A stretch of 7,857 nt of DNA, from positions 1 to 7,857 of the forward strand of contig CAZAGT010000246.1 in assembly GCA_964484515.1 (NCBI GenBank). Direction: 5' to 3'. The notes under the pieces were generated by a model. The model made no database searches. It had not been told where the DNA came from and saw only the letters and a program-made list of their open reading frames with translations. The DNA is from CAZAGT01 sp964484515. GTDB taxonomy: Bacteria; Desulfobacterota; DSM-4660; Desulfatiglandales; HGW-15. Shown one piece after another: positions 1 to 5,966 of this stretch. Numbering within the stretch: the stretch's first letter is position 1; every line of letters begins with the position of its first letter. Position numbers and translations under genes: made by a program.

Positions 1-141
1 CCCATAACCAGCGCTGCGATAACCGGGGACCCAACCCTGATATGGACCGTAAGCGGACGCACTGGAACCACAAAAACCTCGCCCCCGTCCGGTCATCGGG
101 CCGGCTCCATAAGGACCTGTTCCGTCAAATGCGGGCATCAT
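1..141 (-). CDS. DUF5320 family protein, N-terminal part (runs off the window)
   Basis: This is an open frame of 47 codons with no stop before the window edge, beginning MMPAFDGTGPYGAGPMTGRG and continuing with RGFC. The FDGTGP...GPMTGRGRGFC opening is the hallmark of small Gly/Met-rich DUF5320 proteins, which in anaerobes often sit beside DUF134 regulators and NifX/NifB-like iron-molybdenum-cofactor domain proteins. Their function is unknown. A strong AGGAGG lies at 147-152, 5 nt before the first ATG (139-141) and 8 nt before the second (136-138); family members usually begin M-P-x-F-D-G, so the second ATG is quite possible. The gene starts 12 nt after the DUF134 stop, and its Shine-Dalgarno abuts that stop, so the two are very likely co-transcribed and translationally coupled. 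The rest of the seen part is rich in Gly, Tyr and Ser. Confidence 0.8.
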   Translation of the reverse strand, partial: MMPAFDGTGPYGAGPMTGRGRGFCGSSASAYGPYQGWVPGYRSAGYG

Positions 142-153
142 AAACACCTCCTT

Positions 154-492
154 TCAAGAATGACCGCCCCAGCGGCGGCGGTGTCTGCCTCTTCCCCTGG
201 GCGGCATCTCAAAATGCCCACCCTGGATCCTGAGAACCTTACCCATGACCAGGCTTTCAGCAACAATCGCTCTTGCCTCGGCCAAGATTCTGCCAAACGT
301 CTGGCGTGAAACATTCATCCTGATGGCCGCCGCCTCATGATCCAAACCTTCAAAATCGCTTAGCCGGATCGCTTCAAGGCCTTCTATAGGTAAGACGATT
401 TCCTCTCTTCCCCAGGGGGGGATCCTATTCGGAAGATAGGCATCCACAATGGGACGTCCTTGCACAAATCTGGGTTTCCGCGGTCTGGGCAT
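154..492 (-). CDS. DUF134 (UPF0251) helix-turn-helix protein, putative transcriptional regulator
   Basis: This 112-residue protein matches the DUF134/UPF0251 family from end to end. It has an N-terminal MPRPRKPR segment, a middle part with LEAIRLSDFEGLDHEAAAIRM, and the helix-turn-helix core NVSRQTFGRILAEAR (about residues 60-74), then VAESLVMGKVLRIQGG. The HTH resembles sigma-factor region 4. The tail (about 98-112) is very basic (RGRGRHRRRW) and may aid DNA contact. Many relatives carry a Cys pair near the N terminus; none is visible here. The ATG at 490-492 has only a weak ribosome-binding site but fits the family start. A near-consensus promoter lies directly upstream and the DUF5320 gene directly downstream. 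Members are predicted DNA-binding proteins linked by context to metal/redox cofactor genes; the target is not known. Autoregulation of this two-gene operon is my inference. Confidence 0.88.
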   Translation of the reverse strand: MPRPRKPRFVQGRPIVDAYLPNRIPPWGREEIVLPIEGLEAIRLSDFEGLDHEAAAIRMNVSRQTFGRILAEARAIVAESLVMGKVLRIQGGHFEMPPRGRGRHRRRWGGHS

Positions 493-508
493 ACTCTGCT
501 AAACCTGC

Positions 509-573
509 CTTTTTGAGCTTACGCTCATAATATATTAACTTGCTTTTTTGTTGTCAAGCAGCTTTTTGAGCTT
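509..573. repeat. 12-bp direct repeats and a small palindrome bracketing the DUF134 promoter
   Basis: CTTTTTGAGCTT occurs at 509-520 and again at 562-573, 53 bp apart, which is close to five helical turns. On the minus strand one copy lies just upstream of the -35 and the other at the expected transcription start. The second site is also part of a palindrome, TGAGC-TTAC-GCTCA (514-527), and the first of a looser one, CAAGC...GCTTG (555-574). The arrangement fits paired operators for a repressor, possibly DUF134 itself; this is inference. Confidence 0.5.
529..557 (-). promoter_or_regulatory. Sigma70-type promoter for the DUF134-DUF5320 operon
   Basis: On the minus strand a perfect -35 TTGACA (552-557) and a -10 TATATT (529-534) are separated by exactly 17 bp. 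Transcription should begin near 522, about 30 nt upstream of the DUF134 ATG. The promoter overlaps the end of the uncertain small ORF at 554-796, so the operon can be transcribed independently of the exporter gene upstream. Confidence 0.75.
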
Positions 574-796
574 GAGACCATTTATATATCTCTTTTGCAA
601 ATTGGCTCATTTCTGCATCTTTCATGCATCCGGATGGGCATGACTGGATGTGGTTGAGTCTAAAGGGCAACGCGGCAGTGGTCTCCAATCGGGCTCCCAT
701 AGATACCGAGGATTTACAGGGCAGGCCTTGAAGTTTCGCAAGCCGCTCCGCGCGCCCCGCATGGCAGGCTGGTTGAAAACTAGAAAAGGCGGACAA
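554..796 (-). CDS. Possible small protein of unknown function (weak)
   Basis: An open frame of 80 codons begins at a TTG that overlaps the end of the exporter gene by 17 nt and ends inside the -35 of the DUF134 promoter. I do not recognise the product. The frame contains four cysteines, including CPSGC near residue 55, and ends in a short helix-like stretch (MSQFAKEIYKWSQ). There is no clear Shine-Dalgarno before the TTG or before the internal ATG at about codon 33. Codon use is unremarkable. It could be a real gene coupled to the exporter, a decayed 3' end of an older gene, or chance; I favour not coding. Confidence 0.2.
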   Translation of the reverse strand: MSAFSSFQPACHAGRAERLAKLQGLPCKSSVSMGARLETTAALPFRLNHIQSCPSGCMKDAEMSQFAKEIYKWSQAQKAA

Positions 797-1529
797 GCAT
801 GATTAGGCCCACCGCGGCCAATACACCGGCAAAAATCCTTGTGAGGGTCTCAGTCTTCATCTTTGTGGCCATGAACCGTGAACCGATCTGTGATCCGATG
901 ATGGCGGCGATGGCAAAAGCGATGAGATATTTACCCAGGTGGGCCGTGGCTAGGTGACCTAGGAATCCGGACAAGGCTGAGAAGCAGACCACGAAGGCTG
1001 AGGTCGCCGCTGCATGCTTCGGATCAAACCCTATAATGAGAAGGACGGGAACGACGAAGGCGCCGCCCCCCCGACCGAGCATCCCCACCATAACACCTAT
1101 CGTTGCGCCGGCCGTGAGTCCGACAAGCGTCTTCTTGACCTGAGGCATTTGTCTCTCTCCGGGCTTCCATCCTACCAGCATCCGGACGGCCACAAAAATG
1201 AGCAAAACAGCGAAAAGAGCGAGTATGATTTGATCTGGGACATACTGCGTCAGCGACGCGCCGAGCAGTGGGAAGAAGGCGAGCGTCACCACGAGGGGCA
1301 GGGCGGTGCCGAACCCGATGAGCTTTTCTCGAAGATAGGTGATCGTGGCCGATAGCTGCGTGAGGAAATTAATCAACAGGGCGACTGGGATGGCTTCCGT
1401 TTTTAGGTCCAGGCCTAACCAGAAAAAGAGCGGTACATAGAGCTGCCCCCCGCCAAGGCCGATCATCGAAAAGAGACACGATCCCAGAAGGACAATGCCG
1501 GAGAGCCAGAATTCTTGGACAAGATGCAT
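780..1529 (-). CDS. TauE/SafE family membrane exporter (sulfite/organic anion permease-like)
   Basis: The frame encodes a very hydrophobic protein with about eight predicted membrane segments in two repeated halves. Each half has the family's glycine motif: GLGGGQLYVP early, and GRGGGAFVVP in the second half, where Arg replaces the usual Leu of GLGGG. TauE/SafE (DUF81, COG0730) proteins are inner-membrane carriers; characterised members export sulfite, sulfoacetate or related anions, but the substrate here cannot be told. The frame is open from an ATG at 1554-1556, but that start has no ribosome-binding site. GGAAGGA (1536-1542) instead serves the ATG pair at 1527-1532, with the second one best spaced (about 6-7 nt), giving a 249-residue protein, normal for the family. 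The DUF134 operon lies downstream in the same direction but has its own promoter. No clear terminator separates them. Confidence 0.87.
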   Translation of the reverse strand: MHLVQEFWLSGIVLLGSCLFSMIGLGGGQLYVPLFFWLGLDLKTEAIPVALLINFLTQLSATITYLREKLIGFGTALPLVVTLAFFPLLGASLTQYVPDQIILALFAVLLIFVAVRMLVGWKPGERQMPQVKKTLVGLTAGATIGVMVGMLGRGGGAFVVPVLLIIGFDPKHAAATSAFVVCFSALSGFLGHLATAHLGKYLIAFAIAAIIGSQIGSRFMATKMKTETLTRIFAGVLAAVGLIMLVRLF

Positions 1530-1759
1530 CATCCATCCTTCCGATTGTATTTGCATTCTATCAAGTAAAGCTTACAGGACTTTCAGAACTCTTGATGCAG
1601 GCTTGTCTGAGTATCGCTGCCTGTGTTCAAAAACGTGAAAATTCGTATCACTTCAGATCTGTGATGAGGCTCCACGTTTCCATGATTGTTTGGGATAACC
1701 AAATAGGAAAAAAAGAGGTTCTTGCTAATCCGAATCGATCCCAACGTTAGGCTTAAGGG

Positions 1760-2521
1760 CTATTCATGTCGTGCTTGCTTATTGATCAAAGTCTGCGTCA
1801 GCAACTCGTTTTCTATCCTATCGCGCGCGGCAACGAAAATAGCACCCTGTGAATCGGCCCGATGCTTATCGGGTGTATTCCAGTCTAAGGGAAACTCCTC
1901 GTGGTTTGGCTGTGTCTTGGGAAGATAGACATGCTCAAAAAGTCCCTGCAACTGCTTGAACAACCATGGCCTTGTTGGCCTGCATCCAATACCAGAGTAT
2001 GCTTGAGTAGGGTCGCCTTGCGGCTCTTGGACGATATTTCTCTCCTCGCTTTCCCCGAATGAGACGCGTGTTTCTAGAAACAGCATTCTTGCAGTGTTGC
2101 GACTTATAAACTCCAAAGCCCGTTCAGGATTACTCAAGTGATGCAGAATTCCATAACAGTGAACCACGTCAAACGGAGAACCGACGATGGGAGTGGGACG
2201 TTCCATATCCAGAAACTGAACACTGCAGCTAGGATAGCGATTTCTTAAGTATTGCAGATTTTGAAACCTTGCTTCGGTGATGGTTATTTTGCACCCTCGA
2301 TCTATGTAAAAATGGGAATGATCTCCGATACCTGCGCCAACCTCCAAAACCGACATTCCCGCTACCGATATTCTCAGACTTGCGAGATGCTCCAGCCTAC
2401 GTGAATTAAGGCGTAAGTAGCGATTTGAATGAAAATGACTGACAGAGGTATTGAGACGAATTCTCTCGTACCCACATTTCTTAACTAAGCTCCTCACCAT
2501 GTTCTTGGTTTTACCTAGCAC
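1760..2521 (-). CDS. Class I SAM-dependent methyltransferase (glycan-cluster type)
   Basis: This 253-residue protein has a Rossmann-type methyltransferase fold. Motif I is VLEVGAGIG (58-66), an acidic ribose-binding Glu is at about 83, FLDME at 103-107 is the adenine-loop position, and DVVHCYGILHH (118-128) is the post-motif strand seen in small-molecule methyltransferases. The C-terminal part, RPTRPWLFKQL then PKTQPNHEEFPLDW, is a signature I associate with methyltransferases of surface-polysaccharide or glycopeptide clusters; the acceptor is unknown. The GTG at 2519-2521 is supported by AGGAAG (2527-2532) five bases upstream; an ATG eight codons in is the alternative. Both flanks are noncoding, so it appears monocistronic. 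It looks more A/T-rich than the genes around it, which may mean separate acquisition. Confidence 0.8.
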   Translation of the reverse strand: MLGKTKNMVRSLVKKCGYERIRLNTSVSHFHSNRYLRLNSRRLEHLASLRISVAGMSVLEVGAGIGDHSHFYIDRGCKITITEARFQNLQYLRNRYPSCSVQFLDMERPTPIVGSPFDVVHCYGILHHLSNPERALEFISRNTARMLFLETRVSFGESEERNIVQEPQGDPTQAYSGIGCRPTRPWLFKQLQGLFEHVYLPKTQPNHEEFPLDWNTPDKHRADSQGAIFVAARDRIENELLTQTLINKQARHE

Positions 2522-3177
2522 ACTATCTTCCTTTAAGGTTCACCTGGTTCTTTGACCTAACTTCGAAGTAAACGGCCTAGATGCCGTCTCATGCTGCAAC
2601 ACTACTTCACGAGAATTAGGATATTCAGCAATTCTGGGCAATGAAACCGGATATCAACACACCCCTCTGCCAATCCACAGACATTTTTTTCCGTGTTTAT
2701 CATGATTGCACTGCAATTCAGTACCGCACGGAGGGAGAAGGCCCCTTTCCTCCCTTTCATAATTCAAGACTTGTCATCAAATACACCAATTTCTGGGTAT
2801 GAAATCCTGCGAAACCTTTCGTTCTTGCGGGTGGCCACGATAGCAGTGAAAACGAAGAAGAGAAAAGAGAAAGATGGGAAATCGGGGGATATACCATATG
2901 CTCACCGAGTCTGGTGCAGTCCGCAGTGTGCCGTTGCACCAGTCATGGTCGACGTCAATCTACGCGTGTAGAACGGGCTCGGCGTGGACAACGGCGGTAA
3001 GCTCTCAAGGCGGCCTTACACGTACCACGATTTGAGCAGCTACTGGGACATCCCCCCCCAGGTACCGGCAGGCGGGAAGCTCAAGCCGTAAGACTTACTA
3101 CGACGCCTATGCTTCAGCCTGCTCATTCTTGCCGCCGAGGTTTCGTTCACCGCGGCAGATGCGCGGAGGAGAGCCGT
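2522..3177. other. Intergenic stretch of about 650 bp without a convincing gene; possible gene remnant at its right end
   Basis: No frame here has both a ribosome-binding site and recognisable protein features. A plus-strand frame from 2693 to a TAG at 2969-2971 has a poor start and low-complexity Lys/Glu codons (around 2845-2880). Reading on in the same frame past that TAG gives 39 codons up to a TAA at 3089-3091, including RRPYTYHDLSSYWDIPP, which looks more protein-like than chance. It has no start and includes a run of eight C (3052-3059). This could be the tail of a decayed gene. No terminator or mobile-element end was seen. Confidence 0.4.
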
Positions 3178-3975
3178 TCAACGGACCTTGGAGACCACGT
3201 TTTGCATGAGGTCATGAAACGTAGCGCTGATGAGTCCCAGGTCTGCACCGAAGAGCTGGAATTTGACCCCCATGCTACTTAGTTTCTGCGACTGTTCCAG
3301 CGTGCACGGATTGACGGCGGACATGATCGGGAGCCCCTTTTGTTTGCCACCTTCGACGACCGTCTCAAAGGCCTCGACGAGCTTCGGGTGATTGAAATCG
3401 TAGAGCAGATTCAAACCCAGCGAAAGGGCATAGTCGGTTGGGCCGAAGCAGAGGGCATCGAGCCCCTCCACTGAGAGGATATCTTCGAAGTTCTCCAAGA
3501 ACGCTTTATCCTCCAGGAGTGGGATCACCATTGCCTCCTCATTACTCGCCTGGATGAAGGCATCCCAGTTGAAATCTCCGGTACGGTACCTCGCCGAACG
3601 GACCGTTGGATCGGCACCCCTGATGCCTCTCAGAGGGAAGCGGGCATGTTTGACCGCCTTTTCCGCGTCGTCAGCCGTGGCCACATGAGGGACGACGACA
3701 CCCTGAGCGCCGGCCTCGAGGGCGTTGCGAATATAGTGTTCTTTGTTTTCCTTTACCCTGACGATAGGGACCGTGCTGCTGGCTTCGGCCGCCCGGATCA
3801 GATTCTCAAGCGCCACATCGCTTCCGATGGGAGCATGCTCCGTATCAATGAAAACCCAATCGAACCCAGTGTAGCCCAGCATCTCCACAATGATAGGACT
3901 CCTGCTCATCACGGCGCATCCACAAACCAGTTTGCCTGCTGCCAAATCGCGCTTCAGGGTGTTCTCTCTAAACAT
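3178..3975 (-). CDS. HpcH/HpaI family metal-dependent aldolase
   Basis: This is a TIM-barrel class II (metal-dependent) aldolase of the HpcH/HpaI family, 265-266 residues against about 250-270 usual. Family enzymes cleave 4-hydroxy-2-oxo acids to pyruvate and an aldehyde (for example 4-hydroxy-2-oxoheptanedioate or 2-keto-3-deoxy-L-rhamnonate). Counting from the first Met, the catalytic His is H48 in FIDTEHAP, the pyruvate-binding Arg is R74 in VRVKEN, and the metal ligands are E156 (PLLEDK) and D182 (GPTDYALSLG). The 26-residue spacing between the last two equals that of the E149/D175 pair in HpaI. AGGAGG (3982-3987) is 3 nt from the first ATG (3976-3978) but 6 nt from the second (3973-3975), so I chose the second. 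The FAH-family gene lies 28 nt upstream, implying one operon and linked substrates. No clear terminator follows. The substrate is not deducible. Confidence 0.88.
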   Translation of the reverse strand: MFRENTLKRDLAAGKLVCGCAVMSRSPIIVEMLGYTGFDWVFIDTEHAPIGSDVALENLIRAAEASSTVPIVRVKENKEHYIRNALEAGAQGVVVPHVATADDAEKAVKHARFPLRGIRGADPTVRSARYRTGDFNWDAFIQASNEEAMVIPLLEDKAFLENFEDILSVEGLDALCFGPTDYALSLGLNLLYDFNHPKLVEAFETVVEGGKQKGLPIMSAVNPCTLEQSQKLSSMGVKFQLFGADLGLISATFHDLMQNVVSKVR

Positions 3976-4003
3976 CATCCGCCTCCTTTCGGTGGTAGCT
4001 TTC

Positions 4004-4768
4004 CTATGCTTCGGCTTTCACAACATTTTTTAGCCGTCCAATACCTTCGATCTCTACCTCCACCGTGTCCCCTGGGTTCATGGGTGCGATCCCCCTGGGC
4101 GTACCGGTGATAACCACATCCCCTGGGTAGAGGGTGATCCTTTCGGAGATGAAGCTAAGGATTTTCTGGACACTAAAAACACAATTCCTGGTGTTGTCAT
4201 GCTGCATCACCTTTTCGTTCAGATAGGTATGCAATTCTAGGTTGTTGGGATCTAGGTCCGTGACAAGGTAGGGGCCAAAGGGGCCAAAGGTGTCGAAACC
4301 CTTGGAAAGGGCCAAGAAAATGGCATCCTTGGATACAAGAGCCCTTTCGGTGACATCATTGAAGCAAGAGTAACCGAGTACGCAATCCATGGCGCCACTC
4401 TCCGTCACGTTCTTCATGGTGTCCTTGATCACCACCGCCAACTCACCCTCGTAATCGACGCGCTCGGCGCTGCGCGGATAGATAATGGCGTCTCCGGATC
4501 CGATCAGGCATGAAGGTGGTTTCAGGAACACGACCGGTTCCTTTGGCACCGGCGCTCCCAGCTCTTCGATGTGCTCCAGGTAGTTCTGCCCCACACAGAC
4601 CACCTTTGAAGGGACCACGGGCGGAAGCAATGCCACATCCCCCAGCGGGTAATACTTCCCGGTCTCTTTGTACCGCTCAAACAAAGAGCCTTCAATCACC
4701 CGGACCCTCTCGCCGTCAACTAATCCGGTGTTGATCTTACCTTCATGTTCAAACCTCGCAAATTTCAT
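4004..4768 (-). CDS. Fumarylacetoacetate hydrolase (FAH) family protein
   Basis: The 254-residue protein is a FAH-superfamily member of the single-domain YcgM/HpaG type. From Met 1 it shows VVCVGQNYLEHIEELG (56-71, the GLNY-like substrate region), then VDYEGELAVVI with metal ligands E107 and E109, the third ligand D138 in CFNDVTERA, KGFDTFGP (156-163), and the C-terminal signature VITGTPRG (219-226) followed by NPGDTVEVEIEGIG. The E109-D138 spacing of 29 matches YcgM. Such enzymes hydrolyse C-C bonds in acylpyruvates, or decarboxylate/isomerise homoprotocatechuate meta-cleavage products, or hydrolyse 2,4-diketo-3-deoxy sugar acids. The frame extends 15 codons further upstream, but AAGGAGGA (4773-4780), five bases before ATG 4766-4768, fixes the start there, giving MKFARFEHEG. 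The aldolase follows after 28 nt, so the two probably act in one degradation route. Confidence 0.88.
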   Translation of the reverse strand: MKFARFEHEGKINTGLVDGERVRVIEGSLFERYKETGKYYPLGDVALLPPVVPSKVVCVGQNYLEHIEELGAPVPKEPVVFLKPPSCLIGSGDAIIYPRSAERVDYEGELAVVIKDTMKNVTESGAMDCVLGYSCFNDVTERALVSKDAIFLALSKGFDTFGPFGPYLVTDLDPNNLELHTYLNEKVMQHDNTRNCVFSVQKILSFISERITLYPGDVVITGTPRGIAPMNPGDTVEVEIEGIGRLKNVVKAEA

Positions 4769-4782
4769 TTTATCCTCCTTGG

Positions 4783-4810
4783 TTTTTGCAGCGCTCGTGT
4801 TGAGCAAAAA
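4783..4810. promoter_or_regulatory. Inverted repeat TTTTTGC-N14-GCAAAAA before the FAH gene (candidate operator)
   Basis: Perfect 7-bp arms TTTTTGC (4783-4789) and GCAAAAA (4804-4810) enclose 14 bp, within which GCTC/GAGC (4793-4796, 4802-4805) form an inner pair. The site lies in the 79-bp gap between the methyltransferase stop and the FAH start, immediately upstream of the FAH ribosome-binding site. It could be a repressor site or an mRNA stem; I see no clear -35/-10 next to it, so independent transcription of the FAH-aldolase pair is not established. Confidence 0.4.
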
Positions 4811-4847
4811 CATTCACTGTCCGCGGAATGGGGCCTATCCGTAACGC

Positions 4848-5675
4848 TCATGTTGTGGCTCTGGAGGCACCCTTTTTTGCCACGATCAAGAGACGATTAC
4901 TCAACGCGATGACGTTAGGATCCTCAGCGTATTGCCTGAAGACATCCTGGACAGTCTTAAAGCTCTCGTGATCATTTAGGATGTTGACATGCTCTTCTCT
5001 TGCTGGAAATTCGAAGAACGGACAAACAGCGGCCATATGAAGAATTTTCATTCCCTTCGCGTGGAATAAGCCTGCCAGTTCCTGGGGCCCTAAATGGCAT
5101 TGCCTCAGTCCAGATTGGCGGGTGACATGACCCGTCTTTAATACTTCGCCAAGCTGAGCCAGGTCGTTCGTCCGAGCCAACTCAAGTGCCGTTCGATAGC
5201 GGTTGGCGGCATCACAGATAATATGGCCTCCCGGCTTGGTAAGACGGTAGCATTCATCCAGGGCCCTCTGAGGATCGCGGCAAAGGGTGAGAGGCACTCC
5301 CAAGGCCAACACCAGGTCATAGCTCTCAGCGGCCAAGGCCTGCATATCACAAATATCGAGTGCATGATAGGCGATAACTCGCTCGCCAATACCCCGTTCT
5401 TCGACTTTTTCGGCGGCGTGTCTGATCATCTCGGGCGATAAGTCTGCGAGCACGAACCGAAAACCCATGGGAGCCAGACGAAAGACCCATCTGCCTGTAC
5501 CGCATCCAACCTCCAGGGTTAGGCTTTCCTCTATGGGTGGCAGGACGGGCTCGATATAACGCCAGCATCCCTCCTCGTAAAGTTCCCTGAAGCGTCCACT
5601 TCTTCGCCGTCTTTCTCCTGATGCGAATGTCGCCGCTTTGTTATCCCAATACTCAACCGGGTCTTTGACGATCAC
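4848..5675 (-). CDS. Class I SAM-dependent methyltransferase (UbiE/Methyltransf_11-like)
   Basis: This 275-residue protein carries the standard motifs in order: motif I TLEVGCGTG (53-61), the acidic strand VLADLSPEM (75-83) with D78 for the ribose, HALDICD (104-110) for the adenine, YDLVLALG (119-126), and LTKPGGHIICD (145-155) as motif III. An N-terminal segment beginning DPVEYWDNKAATF is typical of small-molecule methyltransferases that start with a WD...A helix. The C-terminal part (about 190-260) is probably the substrate lid; the acceptor is unknown. The GTG at 5673-5675 is preceded by GGAAAGG (5682-5688) with 6 nt spacing and by AGGTGA closer in. It is the first gene of a same-strand run with the FAH and aldolase genes, 79 nt from the former, and is divergent from the DUF169 gene. 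A link to that pathway is suggested only by position. Confidence 0.83.
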   Translation of the reverse strand: MIVKDPVEYWDNKAATFASGERRRRSGRFRELYEEGCWRYIEPVLPPIEESLTLEVGCGTGRWVFRLAPMGFRFVLADLSPEMIRHAAEKVEERGIGERVIAYHALDICDMQALAAESYDLVLALGVPLTLCRDPQRALDECYRLTKPGGHIICDAANRYRTALELARTNDLAQLGEVLKTGHVTRQSGLRQCHLGPQELAGLFHAKGMKILHMAAVCPFFEFPAREEHVNILNDHESFKTVQDVFRQYAEDPNVIALSNRLLIVAKKGASRATT

Positions 5676-5822
5676 GCTTCACCTTTCCCGAGGTCCCTGG
5701 GCCAAAATCGAAAACCGATAGCACTCATGATCTGCCGAAAGGAATATTCCCTTCTTGCCACACCCTGTGATCAATACGGTAAAGCCCTCAAAACGTGCAT
5801 GGAAAGATTCAAGCTTGTTTTC

Positions 5823-5852
5823 TTGACTCGCACTGACTTTCAATGGTAATAC
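5823..5852 (+). promoter_or_regulatory. Putative promoter for the DUF169 gene
   Basis: TTGACT (5823-5828) is followed after 18 bp by TAATAC (5847-5852), which is preceded by TG at 5844-5845, giving an extended -10 form (TGGTAATACT). Transcription would begin near 5859, leaving a leader of about 108 nt. The elements are repeated almost exactly in front of the exported-protein gene at the right edge. Confidence 0.5.
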
Positions 5853-5862
5853 TAAATATTAC
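5846..5862. promoter_or_regulatory. Palindrome GTAATACTAAATATTAC over the -10 region (candidate operator)
   Basis: Six-base arms GTAATA (5846-5851) and TATTAC (5857-5862) flank CTAAA. The sequence also contains a 10-bp-spaced direct repeat of TACTAAA (5850-5856 and 5860-5866). Its position over the presumed -10 and start site would allow a bound protein to block transcription. A related sequence (TAATACTTAGTAATACC) occurs at 7371-7387. Confidence 0.4.
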
Positions 5863-5966
5863 TAAAAGCAACCAAAATCTCAAAACCCTGCTGAGGCGAA
5901 AGGCAAAAGACGCGTCGATGGATTCAAAATAGCCAACAGGCGAGGAATCACGAAAGGAGGGAGACC

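Noticed and set aside
1014..1355. A 113-codon plus-strand frame inside the exporter gene
   Set aside because: It is antisense to a clear TauE/SafE protein with glycine motifs in both halves, and its product is a charged, featureless sequence.
1554..1556. Upstream ATG as the start of the exporter
   Set aside because: It has no Shine-Dalgarno, while GGAAGGA is well placed for the ATG pair at 1527-1532; the extra residues add nothing recognisable.
2693..2971. A 92-codon plus-strand frame in the gap after the methyltransferase, and a 60-codon frame opposite it (2757-2939)
   Set aside because: Both lack a ribosome-binding site; the first has a Lys/Glu low-complexity run. Only the continuation past the TAG looks protein-like, and that is reported as a possible remnant.
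3646..4110. A 154-codon plus-strand frame spanning the aldolase-FAH junction
   Set aside because: It is antisense to catalytic parts of two well-supported genes and covers their ribosome-binding site.
4769..4813. An upstream extension of the FAH gene by 15 codons
   Set aside because: The strong AAGGAGGA at 4773-4780 would then be inside the gene, and family members begin near the chosen Met.
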